Positions 1 through 8,716 of a stretch of 64,000 nt of DNA are shown here, piece after piece. The first letter of the stretch is position 1. Each line of letters starts with the position of its first letter. The notes beneath the pieces are model-generated. The model was not told where the DNA came from. It saw only the letters and a list, made by a program, of their open reading frames with translations, and did no database searches. The DNA is taken from NCBI RefSeq assembly GCF_003072505.1, contig NZ_NTGB01000001.1, positions 3,011,447-3,075,446 of the forward strand, written 5' to 3'. Source of the stretch: Polynucleobacter rarus. GTDB taxonomy: Bacteria; Pseudomonadota; Gammaproteobacteria; Burkholderiales; Burkholderiaceae. The position numbers and the translations under genes are program-made.

Positions 1-288
1 CGTTTTAGCTTCATTCGCTTGTATTGCATTAATTTTAGATTTAACTAATTTATTCATGTTGTCGATATTGTGTAAGTAAGACTTCCTTGATTGCCAAGCA
101 ACTTGGCAAATCAAAATTAAAAATGTACATAGGCAAAATATAAAGCCCAGTAACCAAGATGCAGTATGTGATCTTTGTAAAGTTAAATATCCATCTTCTG
201 GTATATGAAAAAAGTAAATAGTTATTAAAAGTATTAAAAATAAAATTAAGGATTTATTTAAAAAGTTAAATTGAAAGTATTGGTTCAT
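1..288 (-). CDS. Partial membrane sensor protein, N-terminal 96 codons (probable histidine kinase)
   Basis: The open frame starts at an ATG (288-286) and runs off the window edge with no stop, so only the N-terminus is visible. It shows two hydrophobic segments, about residues 13-29 and 43-66, separated by a short loop of about 15 residues. A charged cytoplasmic stretch follows and ends in NEAKT. In many hybrid sensor kinases the sequence NEAKT leads into the phospho-accepting histidine region, so a histidine kinase is inferred but not shown. A GGAG lies 10 nt before the start. The gene begins 14 nt after the response-regulator stop on the same strand, which suggests one operon and a cognate pair. 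No periplasmic sensor domain is present between the two helices. Confidence 0.6.
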   Translation of the reverse strand, partial: MNQYFQFNFLNKSLILFLILLITIYFFHIPEDGYLTLQRSHTASWLLGFIFCLCTFLILICQVAWQSRKSYLHNIDNMNKLVKSKINAIQANEAKT

Positions 289-302
289 ATGCTGTTTTCT
301 CC

Positions 303-923
303 TTAATCACAAACTTTGTTTTCTCGGCAATAACAAATTAGATCTGCCATATTGTCAATGCCAAGTTTTTCAAATACCCGCATCTTGTATGTGGAAACTG
401 TTTTATGACTAATGTGAAGTGTGTCAGAGATTTCATGATTTCCTAGTCCTTTTCCTAAATGCTTTAATACTTGAAACTCTCTTTGTGATAAAGATTGAAG
501 TTGTTGATTGATCTCAATCCGATTAAAATCCATCGACGCGATGGAGTAAAAACAGAATCCTTGAGCGACTGAGGTACATGCGGAAATAAAAACTTTTGCA
601 CTAACTGATTTATTTAGGTATCCATGTGCCCCGATTGCTCGAACCCTGTTCCCATAAGTTTTTTCATCTAAACTTGTAAAAATTAAAATTCTTATATTAG
701 GGTGCTTAGCACGTAGTCTACGTATTACATCAAAGCCATCCATGTCTGGCATGTCTAAGTCCAATATAACTAAGTCTGGATTAAGTAAGTTACAAAGCAT
801 TAAACAACTTGTGCCATTAGTTGCTGTTTCAATAACTTCAAACGTAATTAGACTACTCATAATGCTTTTCAATGCCATAATCATCGTAGGATGATCATCG
901 ACTAGCATTGTTTTAACTAGCAT
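303..923 (-). CDS. NarL/FixJ-type response regulator, BvgA/EvgA-like
   Basis: This 206-residue protein has a receiver domain (about 3-120) followed by a LuxR-type helix-turn-helix (about 143-203). The acidic pocket is D9/D10, the phospho-acceptor is D55 (in LVILDLDMPD) and the conserved lysine is K105. The DNA-binding part has the typical LSQREFQVLKHLGKG and HKTVSTYK elements. The overall pattern, including the segment between the domains, resembles the BvgA/EvgA/RocA group of virulence and stress regulators, a family assignment made by eye. The start codon overlaps the end of the upstream EAL-like gene by 7 nt, and a GGAGAGAG Shine-Dalgarno precedes it. Co-transcription with that gene and with the downstream membrane sensor is likely. 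Its targets are unknown; the nearby palindrome is a candidate. Confidence 0.88.
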   Translation of the reverse strand: MLVKTMLVDDHPTMIMALKSIMSSLITFEVIETATNGTSCLMLCNLLNPDLVILDLDMPDMDGFDVIRRLRAKHPNIRILIFTSLDEKTYGNRVRAIGAHGYLNKSVSAKVFISACTSVAQGFCFYSIASMDFNRIEINQQLQSLSQREFQVLKHLGKGLGNHEISDTLHISHKTVSTYKMRVFEKLGIDNMADLICYCRENKVCD

Positions 924-1729
924 AGTTTTCTCTCTCCGTTAGTTGAGGAATGCGGTTTTTTATTTACTGATAAATGTGCAAATTGGCTATCATTAATTTT
1001 CAAAATTTGATGTTTAGTGACAGATGGCATTAATAAAGTTCCATAGCAAAAATTCAGCTTCATATTTCTTGCGAAAGTTAAATCATGCACTAAAGAGATA
1101 CCCCCGCTATAAGTATGGATTTTTTGAGTAGAAATTAGGGTTGTTAATTGGTGGTAAATTTCTTTAGTATGTGTAGTCATTGATACGGCTCTGAGAAGGC
1201 CAATTGATAAGTGAACGCCAGAAAATAACTTTTGTTTTAACCAAATAAATTCTTGTTCACTTCCATTGAAACCCCAAAACTCAAAAATGATACCTAGCCT
1301 TTGCAACTTCAATAAACTTGGGATGAAGTTTTCGTTGACCGTCTCCTGGAGCCCCATTATTGGAATTTTAATGAGACCAATTGGTAAGTTGGAAGAAGTG
1401 ATTTGTACAATCAGTTGCTCCAATAAAACCACATTACTAAGATTTTTTTGATGTATCGGTAACAATGAACTAATTGCTCGGCCATGACAATGCCAATAGG
1501 CAATATTCTTTAAACCATCTTGAACTTGTTGAATAATTTGATCGCTTGTGGCTTCTATAAGCGATTGATGCAAAACACCTGAAAATTCTTGCGTCATCGT
1601 GTCAAAGATTGGCATTAAATTAACAATCTGAGATTCCAAAAATTTTTCTTGGGGTTTTGACTGAAACAAAACATTTTCTTTTTTAATGATGTTCTTAAAA
1701 ACAGAATAAATTCCCTTTTTTGATGCCAT
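917..1729 (-). CDS. Degenerate EAL-domain protein, predicted c-di-GMP effector without phosphodiesterase activity
   Basis: This 270-residue soluble protein has a C-terminal half (about 90-250) that follows the EAL-domain pattern, but every catalytic signature I could align is lost. The EAL motif itself is not recognisable. The DDFGTG loop is replaced by FEFWGFNGS (about 148-156). The KID lysine is replaced by serine (HLSIG), and the AEGVE glutamate by glycine (SGGIS). The last segment keeps the fold pattern (YGTLLMPSV, corresponding to QGYLFSRP). Family knowledge: degenerate EAL proteins usually act as c-di-GMP receptors or protein-interaction domains. It is the first gene of an operon with a BvgA-like regulator, recalling BvgR next to bvgAS and RocR with RocA/RocS. 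AGGAGT lies 5 nt before the ATG. Confidence 0.72.
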   Translation of the reverse strand: MASKKGIYSVFKNIIKKENVLFQSKPQEKFLESQIVNLMPIFDTMTQEFSGVLHQSLIEATSDQIIQQVQDGLKNIAYWHCHGRAISSLLPIHQKNLSNVVLLEQLIVQITSSNLPIGLIKIPIMGLQETVNENFIPSLLKLQRLGIIFEFWGFNGSEQEFIWLKQKLFSGVHLSIGLLRAVSMTTHTKEIYHQLTTLISTQKIHTYSGGISLVHDLTFARNMKLNFCYGTLLMPSVTKHQILKINDSQFAHLSVNKKPHSSTNGERKLC

Positions 1730-1809
1730 TTACAACTCCTTATGCTTTAACTATGAAATTTCAGTCTAGTTTTTTAACTCAAGCATTCATAGAGGTGATG
1801 GCTGATAAT

Positions 1810-1831
1810 TTTGTAGGAACATTCCTACAAA
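1810..1831. promoter_or_regulatory. Perfect 10-2-10 palindrome, candidate response-regulator operator
   Basis: TTTGTAGGAA is followed by two bases (CA) and then its exact reverse complement TTCCTACAAA. It lies 80 bp upstream of the EAL-like gene and about 68 bp upstream of the TTGACA box of the divergent bactofilin operon. The inner 14 bp differ from the Rcs box (TAAGAATATTCCTA) at two positions. The half-site TTCCTACA also resembles published EvgA half-sites. This is consistent with a NarL/BvgA-class dimer site and suggests autoregulation by the adjacent response regulator; that link is inference. Confidence 0.6.
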
Positions 1832-1841
1832 GCTCATTATT

Positions 1842-1958
1842 GAAAATGCTTTTTTTTGATTTTTTTAATGTTAGAAAAACATATTAGGAGTCTTTATATT
1901 GACATTTTTCCGAACTTATATAAAACTTAATTAATTAGCTATTTTCAAAAGCATTTTC
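1842..1958. repeat. 12-bp inverted repeat flanking a promoter region
   Basis: GAAAATGCTTTT at 1842-1853 is exactly repeated in inverted orientation as AAAAGCATTTTC at 1947-1958. The arms are separated by 93 bp that contain the TTGACA box of the bactofilin gene. The region is AT-rich, which raises the chance of accidental matches, but each arm contains a non-trivial ATGC core. It could be a pair of operator sites or fortuitous. Confidence 0.4.
1899..1926 (+). promoter_or_regulatory. Candidate sigma70 promoter for the bactofilin-M23 operon
   Basis: A perfect TTGACA (1899-1904) is followed after 16 bp by TAAAAC (1921-1926); TATAAA at 1919-1924 is the alternative -10 with a short 14-bp spacer. 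The predicted start is near 1933, giving a leader of about 50 nt that contains AGAGG before the TTG start codon. Confidence 0.5.
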
Positions 1959-1984
1959 GATAACTTATTTAAAGAGGTTGGCAA

Positions 1985-2398
1985 TTGAAATTTAAAAAAG
2001 AATTTACCTTAGGGCAGTCCCAAGAAAACTTCGAGTCAATTATTGGAACTTCACTAGTAATCAAGGGAGACTTAGTCATATCCAAAGGGATAAGGATTGA
2101 TGGAAAGTTAATTGGAAACGTTTTTCAAGAAGAAAACCAAAATGCAACCGTTGCCATCTCTGAATCTGCTGAAATTATCGGAGACATTCATGCACAACAT
2201 GTGATTGTCTCCGGAAAACTAACAGGTAATATTTTTGCACTCGAAAGAGTTGAACTTTTAGGTAACTCTCAAGTCGAAGGCAATATCCAATATGGTTCAA
2301 TTGGAATTGCAGTTGGTGCGAAAATTCATGGAAATTTAGATGAATATAAACCGGGTGATGAAAGTCCTGTTAAATTGATTGCTCATAAAAAAACTTAA
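1985..2398 (+). CDS. Bactofilin family cytoskeletal protein
   Basis: This 137-residue protein is built around the bactofilin core (about 20-118), a right-handed beta-helix made of short repeats such as LVIKGDLVI, GIRIDGKLIGNV, HVIVSGKLTGNI and VELLGNSQVEGNI. The ends are short and hydrophilic. Bactofilins polymerise without nucleotides at the inner membrane face and position cell-wall enzymes. The start is TTG, preceded by AGAGG at a 7-nt spacing; no ATG lies near the domain start. The gene is followed after 10 nt by an M23 endopeptidase gene, the classic partner of bactofilins in cell-shape systems (as with CcmA and the Csd peptidases of Helicobacter). A joint role in local peptidoglycan hydrolysis is inferred from this pairing. 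Confidence 0.85.
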   Translation: MKFKKEFTLGQSQENFESIIGTSLVIKGDLVISKGIRIDGKLIGNVFQEENQNATVAISESAEIIGDIHAQHVIVSGKLTGNIFALERVELLGNSQVEGNIQYGSIGIAVGAKIHGNLDEYKPGDESPVKLIAHKKT

Positions 2399-2408
2399 CA
2401 TTTGAACT

Positions 2409-3335
2409 ATGCAATTGATTTGGGTGTCTGGACCAGTAGGTCAAATTAGAACTTTTAATGTTACTTTTAAAAATGTTCTCCTTACATTATTAGGACTCAT
2501 ACTTTCCTTTATCGTTTTAGGTGCTTTATTGCAATTTGTAGGATTCCGTTGGGCTATTGAATACAGTCCAGCGATAGCTAAATCTTTAGGTAACGTTCAT
2601 TCAGGTTTTGAAATTGATAATTTGAATTATTTTTATCGAAGCAAATTGAATGAAATTCAATTAAAGCAGCAACAAATCAACGATAAATTATTAGAGCTTG
2701 AAGAAAAAAATAAAGCACTAACAAAACTAGTAACTCCCAATGTTAAGTTCAAAGAGCACTTAACAGAGAAAGATATTGGTGGCGCTTTTTTACCTAAAAA
2801 TTTAGAGTCGAATAAAAGTTTGTTGGATTTGATGAATTTAACTCTGGGTCAAATGAGTCTTAGCCAAAAGCGGATTGAGAAATCAAACCAGGTTTGGAGT
2901 CAATATTATGATGATTTAGCCCGCACTCCAATATCCATCCCTGTTTCTTTTGTTAGTCTATCTAGTGGATTTGGTGTACGTACGGATCCGCTTAATAATT
3001 ATCTAAGCGATCATACTGGCTTAGATTTTCAAGGTCCCATTGGAATGCCAATATTTGCGGCTGGTGATGGAAAAATAATTAGTACTGGCTGGGACAATGC
3101 TTATGGTTTAACAGTCCAAATAGAGCACATGAATGGATTGGTAAGTAAGTATGCCCATGCAAGTAAGATTTTGGTGTCTGAAGGCCAAGATATTAAGGCT
3201 GGTGAAAAGATAGCTTTGATTGGTAATACCGGAAGGTCTACCGGCCCCCACTTACATTTTGAAATTATTAAATCTGGCACACCCGTAAATCCAAAGGATT
3301 ATTTGGTTGGCTTAAATCCAGGTTCTCTACGTTGA
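2409..3335 (+). CDS. Membrane-anchored M23 (LytM) peptidoglycan endopeptidase
   Basis: This 308-residue protein has one N-terminal membrane helix (about 22-46), a coiled-coil-like stretch rich in Q, K, E and L (about 77-107) and a C-terminal M23 domain (about 185-298). The zinc ligands are intact: H202 and D206 in DHTGLDF, and H283 in GPHLHFEI, with catalytic H250 in KYAHASK. It is therefore expected to be an active D,L-endopeptidase acting in the periplasm. The membrane-coiled coil-M23 architecture resembles the Csd1/MepM group. It follows the bactofilin gene by 10 nt with no clear Shine-Dalgarno, so translational coupling is likely. No convincing terminator was seen between its stop and the groES promoter. 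Confidence 0.87.
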   Translation: MQLIWVSGPVGQIRTFNVTFKNVLLTLLGLILSFIVLGALLQFVGFRWAIEYSPAIAKSLGNVHSGFEIDNLNYFYRSKLNEIQLKQQQINDKLLELEEKNKALTKLVTPNVKFKEHLTEKDIGGAFLPKNLESNKSLLDLMNLTLGQMSLSQKRIEKSNQVWSQYYDDLARTPISIPVSFVSLSSGFGVRTDPLNNYLSDHTGLDFQGPIGMPIFAAGDGKIISTGWDNAYGLTVQIEHMNGLVSKYAHASKILVSEGQDIKAGEKIALIGNTGRSTGPHLHFEIIKSGTPVNPKDYLVGLNPGSLR

Positions 3336-3438
3336 TTGTCTTATTCTTGTCGGTCATTTAGTTTTTTCGACTTAGTCTAGGAGTTTGCGCAATTAATTGC
3401 TCATTGAAATCGTAAATCCAAGCGAACATGAACCTCTG

Positions 3439-3467
3439 TTGCAAAAAAATACTACAAATACTATAAT
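3439..3467 (+). promoter_or_regulatory. Sigma70-type promoter of groESL
   Basis: TTGCAA (3439-3444), a 17-bp spacer and a perfect TATAAT (3462-3467) lie 122 bp upstream of groES. The CIRCE operator begins 2 bp after the -10 box, so it covers the predicted transcription start near 3474. I saw no good sigma32 element here. Confidence 0.8.
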
Positions 3468-3469
3468 TG

Positions 3470-3496
3470 TTAGCAATCACCTCTATAGAGTGCTAA
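3470..3496. promoter_or_regulatory. CIRCE operator for HrcA
   Basis: TTAGCAATC, nine bases, GAGTGCTAA: this matches the CIRCE consensus (TTAGCACTC-N9-GAGTGCTAA) at 17 of 18 arm positions, the single mismatch being in the left arm. It overlaps the groESL start site. The HrcA repressor is encoded at 52257-53276 in this window. No second CIRCE was seen before hrcA, grpE or dnaK. Confidence 0.9.
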
Positions 3497-3588
3497 CAAT
3501 TTATTCTAGGTGTATTTTTTGTTAATGAATTCAATAACTTGAATAGTTAACTATTGGTTTTTAACTTGATTTATTTTTAGGAGAACGC

Positions 3589-3879
3589 ATGAATTTACGT
3601 CCATTGCATGATCGTGTGATCATCAAACGTTTAGATACAGAAACAAAAACAGCATCAGGAATCGTTATCCCTGACAACGCAACAGAAAAACCAGATCAAG
3701 GTGAAATCCTTGCAGTTGGACCTGGTAAGCGTGATGACAGCGGAAAAATTATTGCATTAGATGTGAAAATTGGCGATCGCGTATTGTTTGGTAAATATGC
3801 TGGTCAGACAGTTAAAGTTGAAGGCGATGAATTACTCGTGATGCGTGAAGAAGACATCATGGCAGTTGTTCAGAAGTAA
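3589..3879 (+). CDS. groES: GroES co-chaperonin
   Basis: This 96-residue protein is full length for the family. It begins [14 protein letters not shown] and contains the mobile-loop region [12 protein letters not shown] (about 17-28), which contacts GroEL. GroES heptamers cap GroEL cavities in the cytoplasm. The start is fixed by AGGAG 6 nt upstream. It is the first gene of groESL, 27 nt ahead of groEL, and is transcribed from the CIRCE-controlled promoter at 3439-3467. Confidence 0.97.
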   Translation: MNLRPLHDRVIIKRLDTETKTASGIVIPDNATEKPDQGEILAVGPGKRDDSGKIIALDVKIGDRVLFGKYAGQTVKVEGDELLVMREEDIMAVVQK

Positions 3880-3894
3880 TTAAAAAATAATTGA

Positions 3895-5556
<1,662 letters not shown>

Positions 5557-5579
5557 TTTACCAAAGAATCGGTAACTTG

Positions 5580-5608
5580 AATAAAGCACCTTCGGGTGCT
5601 TTATTTTT
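5580..5608 (+). terminator. Intrinsic terminator of groESL
   Basis: An 11-bp stem, AATAAAGCACC with GGTGCTTTATT, closes on a UUCG tetraloop and runs into a T-rich tail (TTATTTTT). It begins 23 nt after the groEL stop. Confidence 0.93.
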
Positions 5609-5619
5609 GAGAAGAACTT

Positions 5620-5631
5620 AAACAATTGTTT
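5620..5631. repeat. 12-bp palindrome AAACAATTGTTT upstream of the TonB receptor gene
   Basis: This is a perfect palindrome, with a further AAACAATT half at 5642-5649. It lies between the groESL terminator and the direct repeat at 5651. It may be an operator, but it is AT-rich and may be accidental. Confidence 0.3.
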
Positions 5632-5650
5632 AATAAAAATGAAACAATTC

Positions 5651-5668
5651 GGTAACAGATAGGTAACA
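5651..5668. promoter_or_regulatory. Pho-box-like 7-4-7 direct repeat
   Basis: GGTAACA occurs at 5651-5657 and again at 5662-5668, an exact 11-bp period. Read on the minus strand this is TTGTTAC-CTAT-CTGTTAC. PhoB boxes are direct repeats of CTGTCAT-like heptamers with 4-bp AT-rich spacers; the halves match that consensus at 4 and 5 of 7 positions. It is 43 bp upstream of the receptor start codon. Phosphate control of the cluster is a hypothesis. Confidence 0.35.
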
Positions 5669-5711
5669 AAGCAGAAATATCATAACTTTATTACTTATAT
5701 AAAGGATTGAT

Positions 5712-7967
5712 ATGAAAAAGCAAGCTAACAATTTTAAATTACATCCAATTTTTGCTGGTATGGCAATGTTGGGTTTGGTTTTACCACATTCAGCATTCGC
5801 TCAACAAGTTACTGACGTTGGTATTGTTAATGCAACTGGCGGTACTGGCGAGGCAACAAACCCTAAAAATTATGATTCAGTCAAATTATCGCCAGTTAGA
5901 ACATCTTTAGATGTTGCGAGACCAGTAGCAGAATTAAGCCAAGAGTATATTGATAACTTTACTGCGCCTATGTCAAACTTTGCAAATATTGCAAACGGTA
6001 TGTTGCCAGGTGCTTATGGTATTTCATCTAACGGTCCAGGTAATAACGACGACAAAATCTGGTTCCGTGGCTTCAAAGATGGCAACTGGACTATGACTTT
6101 TGACGGTATCCCATATAACGATACTAACGACCCAACACACCACTCACAAGCCTTTTTCCCAGCCCCATTCATTGGTGGTATTACTTCTGATAGAAGTCCA
6201 GGTACAGCTGCATCAATCGGACCTGCAAACTTTGGTGGAACGGTTGGTTTATTATCACGTCCTGTAGACAATGAACATAGAGTTAGTGCATTTTATAACT
6301 TTGGTAGTTTCAATACCAATGAATACGGAATGGAATTAGCAACTGGTTATTTAGAAAATGCACCTGCAACAAAAATCTTATTCAATATTCACCACATGGA
6401 CTCTGATGGTGCACAAACCTACAACAGACAGTATAGAGATGGTGCAAGCTTCAAGTTAGAGTCAGCATTAACGCCAGATACAACAATGACAATCTTCGCA
6501 TCATGGGTGCACTATTTGTCAAATTCTGGTGGAACAATTCAGCCTTCAACTTACGCTGTTTATACAATTCCTGGCGCAGCCGCGGCAGTTCCTGGAAATT
6601 ATAAAGGTGATTTGAATTATTACAACAGCAATAATCCAGCCCGTGCTGATTATTTAGGCTATAACAACTATGACGTAACTACTTCTTTCAACTACTTAGG
6701 TTTTAAATCGAATTTAGGCGATGGTTGGAAACTGGATAACAAAACTTATTTCAATTACTATAGTAACCAACAAAATTACGCAAACATTTCAGCTCCTGAT
6801 CAAACATCAGCATCTTTGTTAGCCTCTTCAAAGCCAGGTGTCGATAAGCTGAATTCTTATCACACAATGGGTAATATCCTTCGTTTATCAAAAGAATTTG
6901 ATATTGGTACATTGAGAACAGGTATTCAAACGGAAAGATCAGACACACCAAGACATCAGACCTATGTAAATTATATTACTGGTCAACAAGCTTCAGGCGG
7001 CGTTATTTTTAATGAAGATTTCCAGACAACAATTTTGCAACCATATGCAGAATTCGCATGGAAAGCAACAAAAGAGTTAACAGTTACTCCAGGTGTTAAA
7101 TATAACTCTTTTACGCATAGCCTAACCCAATATGCAGATAGCGGCACAGTAGGTAATTTAGGTGGTGCACCATCTGTAATGAACTCAAGAACATACACTG
7201 ATGTTTTACCGTTCTTGGATGCACGTTATATGATTCAAAAAAATTGGTCAGTTTATGCTCAATATTCAACTGGAGATTTGATTCCTCCAACCAGTACATA
7301 TGACGTAAGCGGTTCATTGGTCGGAACTTTGCCTGACCCAATGAAAACAAAGACATATCAAATTGGTTCAGTGTTCCAAACGCCTAAATATTCCGTTGAT
7401 TTTGACGTTTTCCAAACAAACGCAGATGTGTCCTATTCTTCACAAGTTGTTAATGGAGTTACTAGCTACTATCAAGCACCGGCCACAACTTATAAAGGTG
7501 TTGAGGGTTCGGGTAACGTAATGCTTGCTCGTAACTTAAACTTGTATTTAAATGCGATGTATTACTCTTCAACGTATGACACTACAGGTTTATCAGTTGC
7601 TAACGTCCCACAAGATATGGAAACTATTGGATTATTTTATAGAGAAAATAACTGGTCATTGGGTGGAACGGTGAAGCGCATCGGTGCAATGTGGCAAGAT
7701 AATACCAAAGCAACTCAAATCAACCAAGCTTACCAGTTAGATCCAATGATCTTAACAAGTTTGTCTGCCAATTACATGTTCTCTGAGATCCCAACATTTG
7801 TGAAGAGCATGAAATTAAGAGTAGGTATCGACAATATTTTTGACAATAGATATATTGCTGCGGTTAAATTTGGTTCAGCTACTTCAGTCTTAGGTGCAAG
7901 TTCTACTGATACAGTTCTCTACACATCAGGTCGTTCATTGTATGCAGGCGTGACAGGTAATTTCTAA
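5712..7967 (+). CDS. TonB-dependent outer-membrane receptor
   Basis: This 751-residue protein has a clear Sec signal peptide ending AFA-QQ (about residue 30), a plug domain (about 60-180) with DGIPYND and ANFGGTVGLLSRP motifs, and a long region of alternating strands typical of a 22-strand barrel. It ends in phenylalanine, as outer-membrane proteins do. AGGA precedes the ATG by 7 nt. It is separated from exbB-exbD-tonB and a secreted metallophosphoesterase by only a terminator, so the substrate may be a phosphorylated compound. That is inference; I could not identify the ligand class from sequence. A siderophore, a cofactor or another organic substrate is equally open. Confidence 0.9.
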   Translation: MKKQANNFKLHPIFAGMAMLGLVLPHSAFAQQVTDVGIVNATGGTGEATNPKNYDSVKLSPVRTSLDVARPVAELSQEYIDNFTAPMSNFANIANGMLPGAYGISSNGPGNNDDKIWFRGFKDGNWTMTFDGIPYNDTNDPTHHSQAFFPAPFIGGITSDRSPGTAASIGPANFGGTVGLLSRPVDNEHRVSAFYNFGSFNTNEYGMELATGYLENAPATKILFNIHHMDSDGAQTYNRQYRDGASFKLESALTPDTTMTIFASWVHYLSNSGGTIQPSTYAVYTIPGAAAAVPGNYKGDLNYYNSNNPARADYLGYNNYDVTTSFNYLGFKSNLGDGWKLDNKTYFNYYSNQQNYANISAPDQTSASLLASSKPGVDKLNSYHTMGNILRLSKEFDIGTLRTGIQTERSDTPRHQTYVNYITGQQASGGVIFNEDFQTTILQPYAEFAWKATKELTVTPGVKYNSFTHSLTQYADSGTVGNLGGAPSVMNSRTYTDVLPFLDARYMIQKNWSVYAQYSTGDLIPPTSTYDVSGSLVGTLPDPMKTKTYQIGSVFQTPKYSVDFDVFQTNADVSYSSQVVNGVTSYYQAPATTYKGVEGSGNVMLARNLNLYLNAMYYSSTYDTTGLSVANVPQDMETIGLFYRENNWSLGGTVKRIGAMWQDNTKATQINQAYQLDPMILTSLSANYMFSEIPTFVKSMKLRVGIDNIFDNRYIAAVKFGSATSVLGASSTDTVLYTSGRSLYAGVTGNF

Positions 7968-7998
7968 GATTTTTTAACGTAAATAGTTAATTATTATT

Positions 7999-8035
7999 AC
8001 TCACCCCGGTCGATAACCTGGGTGAGTATTTTCTT
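7999..8035 (+). terminator. Terminator after the TonB receptor gene
   Basis: ACTCACCC (7999-8006) pairs with GGGTGAGT (8020-8027), with additional G-C pairing inside the loop region, and is followed by ATTTTCTTT. It separates the receptor from exbB, so the energising genes probably depend on partial read-through or their own promoter. Confidence 0.8.
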
Positions 8036-8077
8036 TAAAAAAGCTTAAATAATAGTACATAAAAAGTAAAACAAAAA

Positions 8078-8716
8078 ATGAACTTACAATATTTTCTAAC
8101 TCTTGCAAACAGCTCAGGTGGTATTCTTTATTTGATGATGGCAATTCTTTTCGTAGCAATTGTTATTATTGTCGAGCGGTTGAAACACTTATCGGATATG
8201 CGTCGGGTCGGTGATGAATTAATTAAACTTTGTCAGTCTAAGCAAGGTATTAAATTAGATACACTACAAGCTTTAGAAAAAGGACATGATGATTATCCAA
8301 TCATTCAACTACTTAAAATTGTCCTTAACACGAATATTAAAGATCAAAATAGAGAAGCCTTGGACGGAAAATTAGAAGAGGCCATCATGTTAGAAGTACC
8401 CCACTTGGACAAAGGAGTGTGGATACTTGATACGATTATTACACTTGCTCCCTTGTTAGGTCTCTTCGGCACTATCGTGGGTATGTTTAATGCAATGGCT
8501 TTCATTACTGATATCCAAAATTCAGCAGTACAAATATCTGGAGGAATCTCTGAGGCCTTGATATCAACTGCTTTTGGACTGGTAATTGCAATGATTGGTC
8601 TAAGTTTTTATAACAATATTAATTACAAGATTAGATTTTTATTGCATCAAATGGAAACATTTAAAGTAATGGTGCTTAACCGTGCCGAAGAATTTAAAAA
8701 TTTGAAGCCATTATGA
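8078..8716 (+). CDS. exbB: ExbB/TolQ-family proton channel subunit
   Basis: This 212-residue inner-membrane protein has three predicted helices (about 14-32, 114-140 and 158-180), as in ExbB, TolQ and MotA. The segment PLLGLFGTIVGMFNAM contains the conserved TVxGM-type signature. With ExbD it uses the proton gradient to power TonB. The gene lacks a recognisable Shine-Dalgarno and its stop overlaps the exbD start (ATGA). The chromosomal context with a receptor, exbD and tonB indicates a dedicated energising complex rather than Tol-Pal. Confidence 0.9.
   Translation: MNLQYFLTLANSSGGILYLMMAILFVAIVIIVERLKHLSDMRRVGDELIKLCQSKQGIKLDTLQALEKGHDDYPIIQLLKIVLNTNIKDQNREALDGKLEEAIMLEVPHLDKGVWILDTIITLAPLLGLFGTIVGMFNAMAFITDIQNSAVQISGGISEALISTAFGLVIAMIGLSFYNNINYKIRFLLHQMETFKVMVLNRAEEFKNLKPL

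Noticed and set aside
917..1729. Active c-di-GMP phosphodiesterase
   Set aside because: The EAL, DDFG, KID and AEGVE equivalents are all substituted, so catalysis is not expected even though the fold pattern remains.
3336..3438. Possible sigma32 element upstream of the groESL promoter (TTGAAA at about 3405)
   Set aside because: No matching -10 at suitable spacing; the sigma70/CIRCE arrangement explains the region better.
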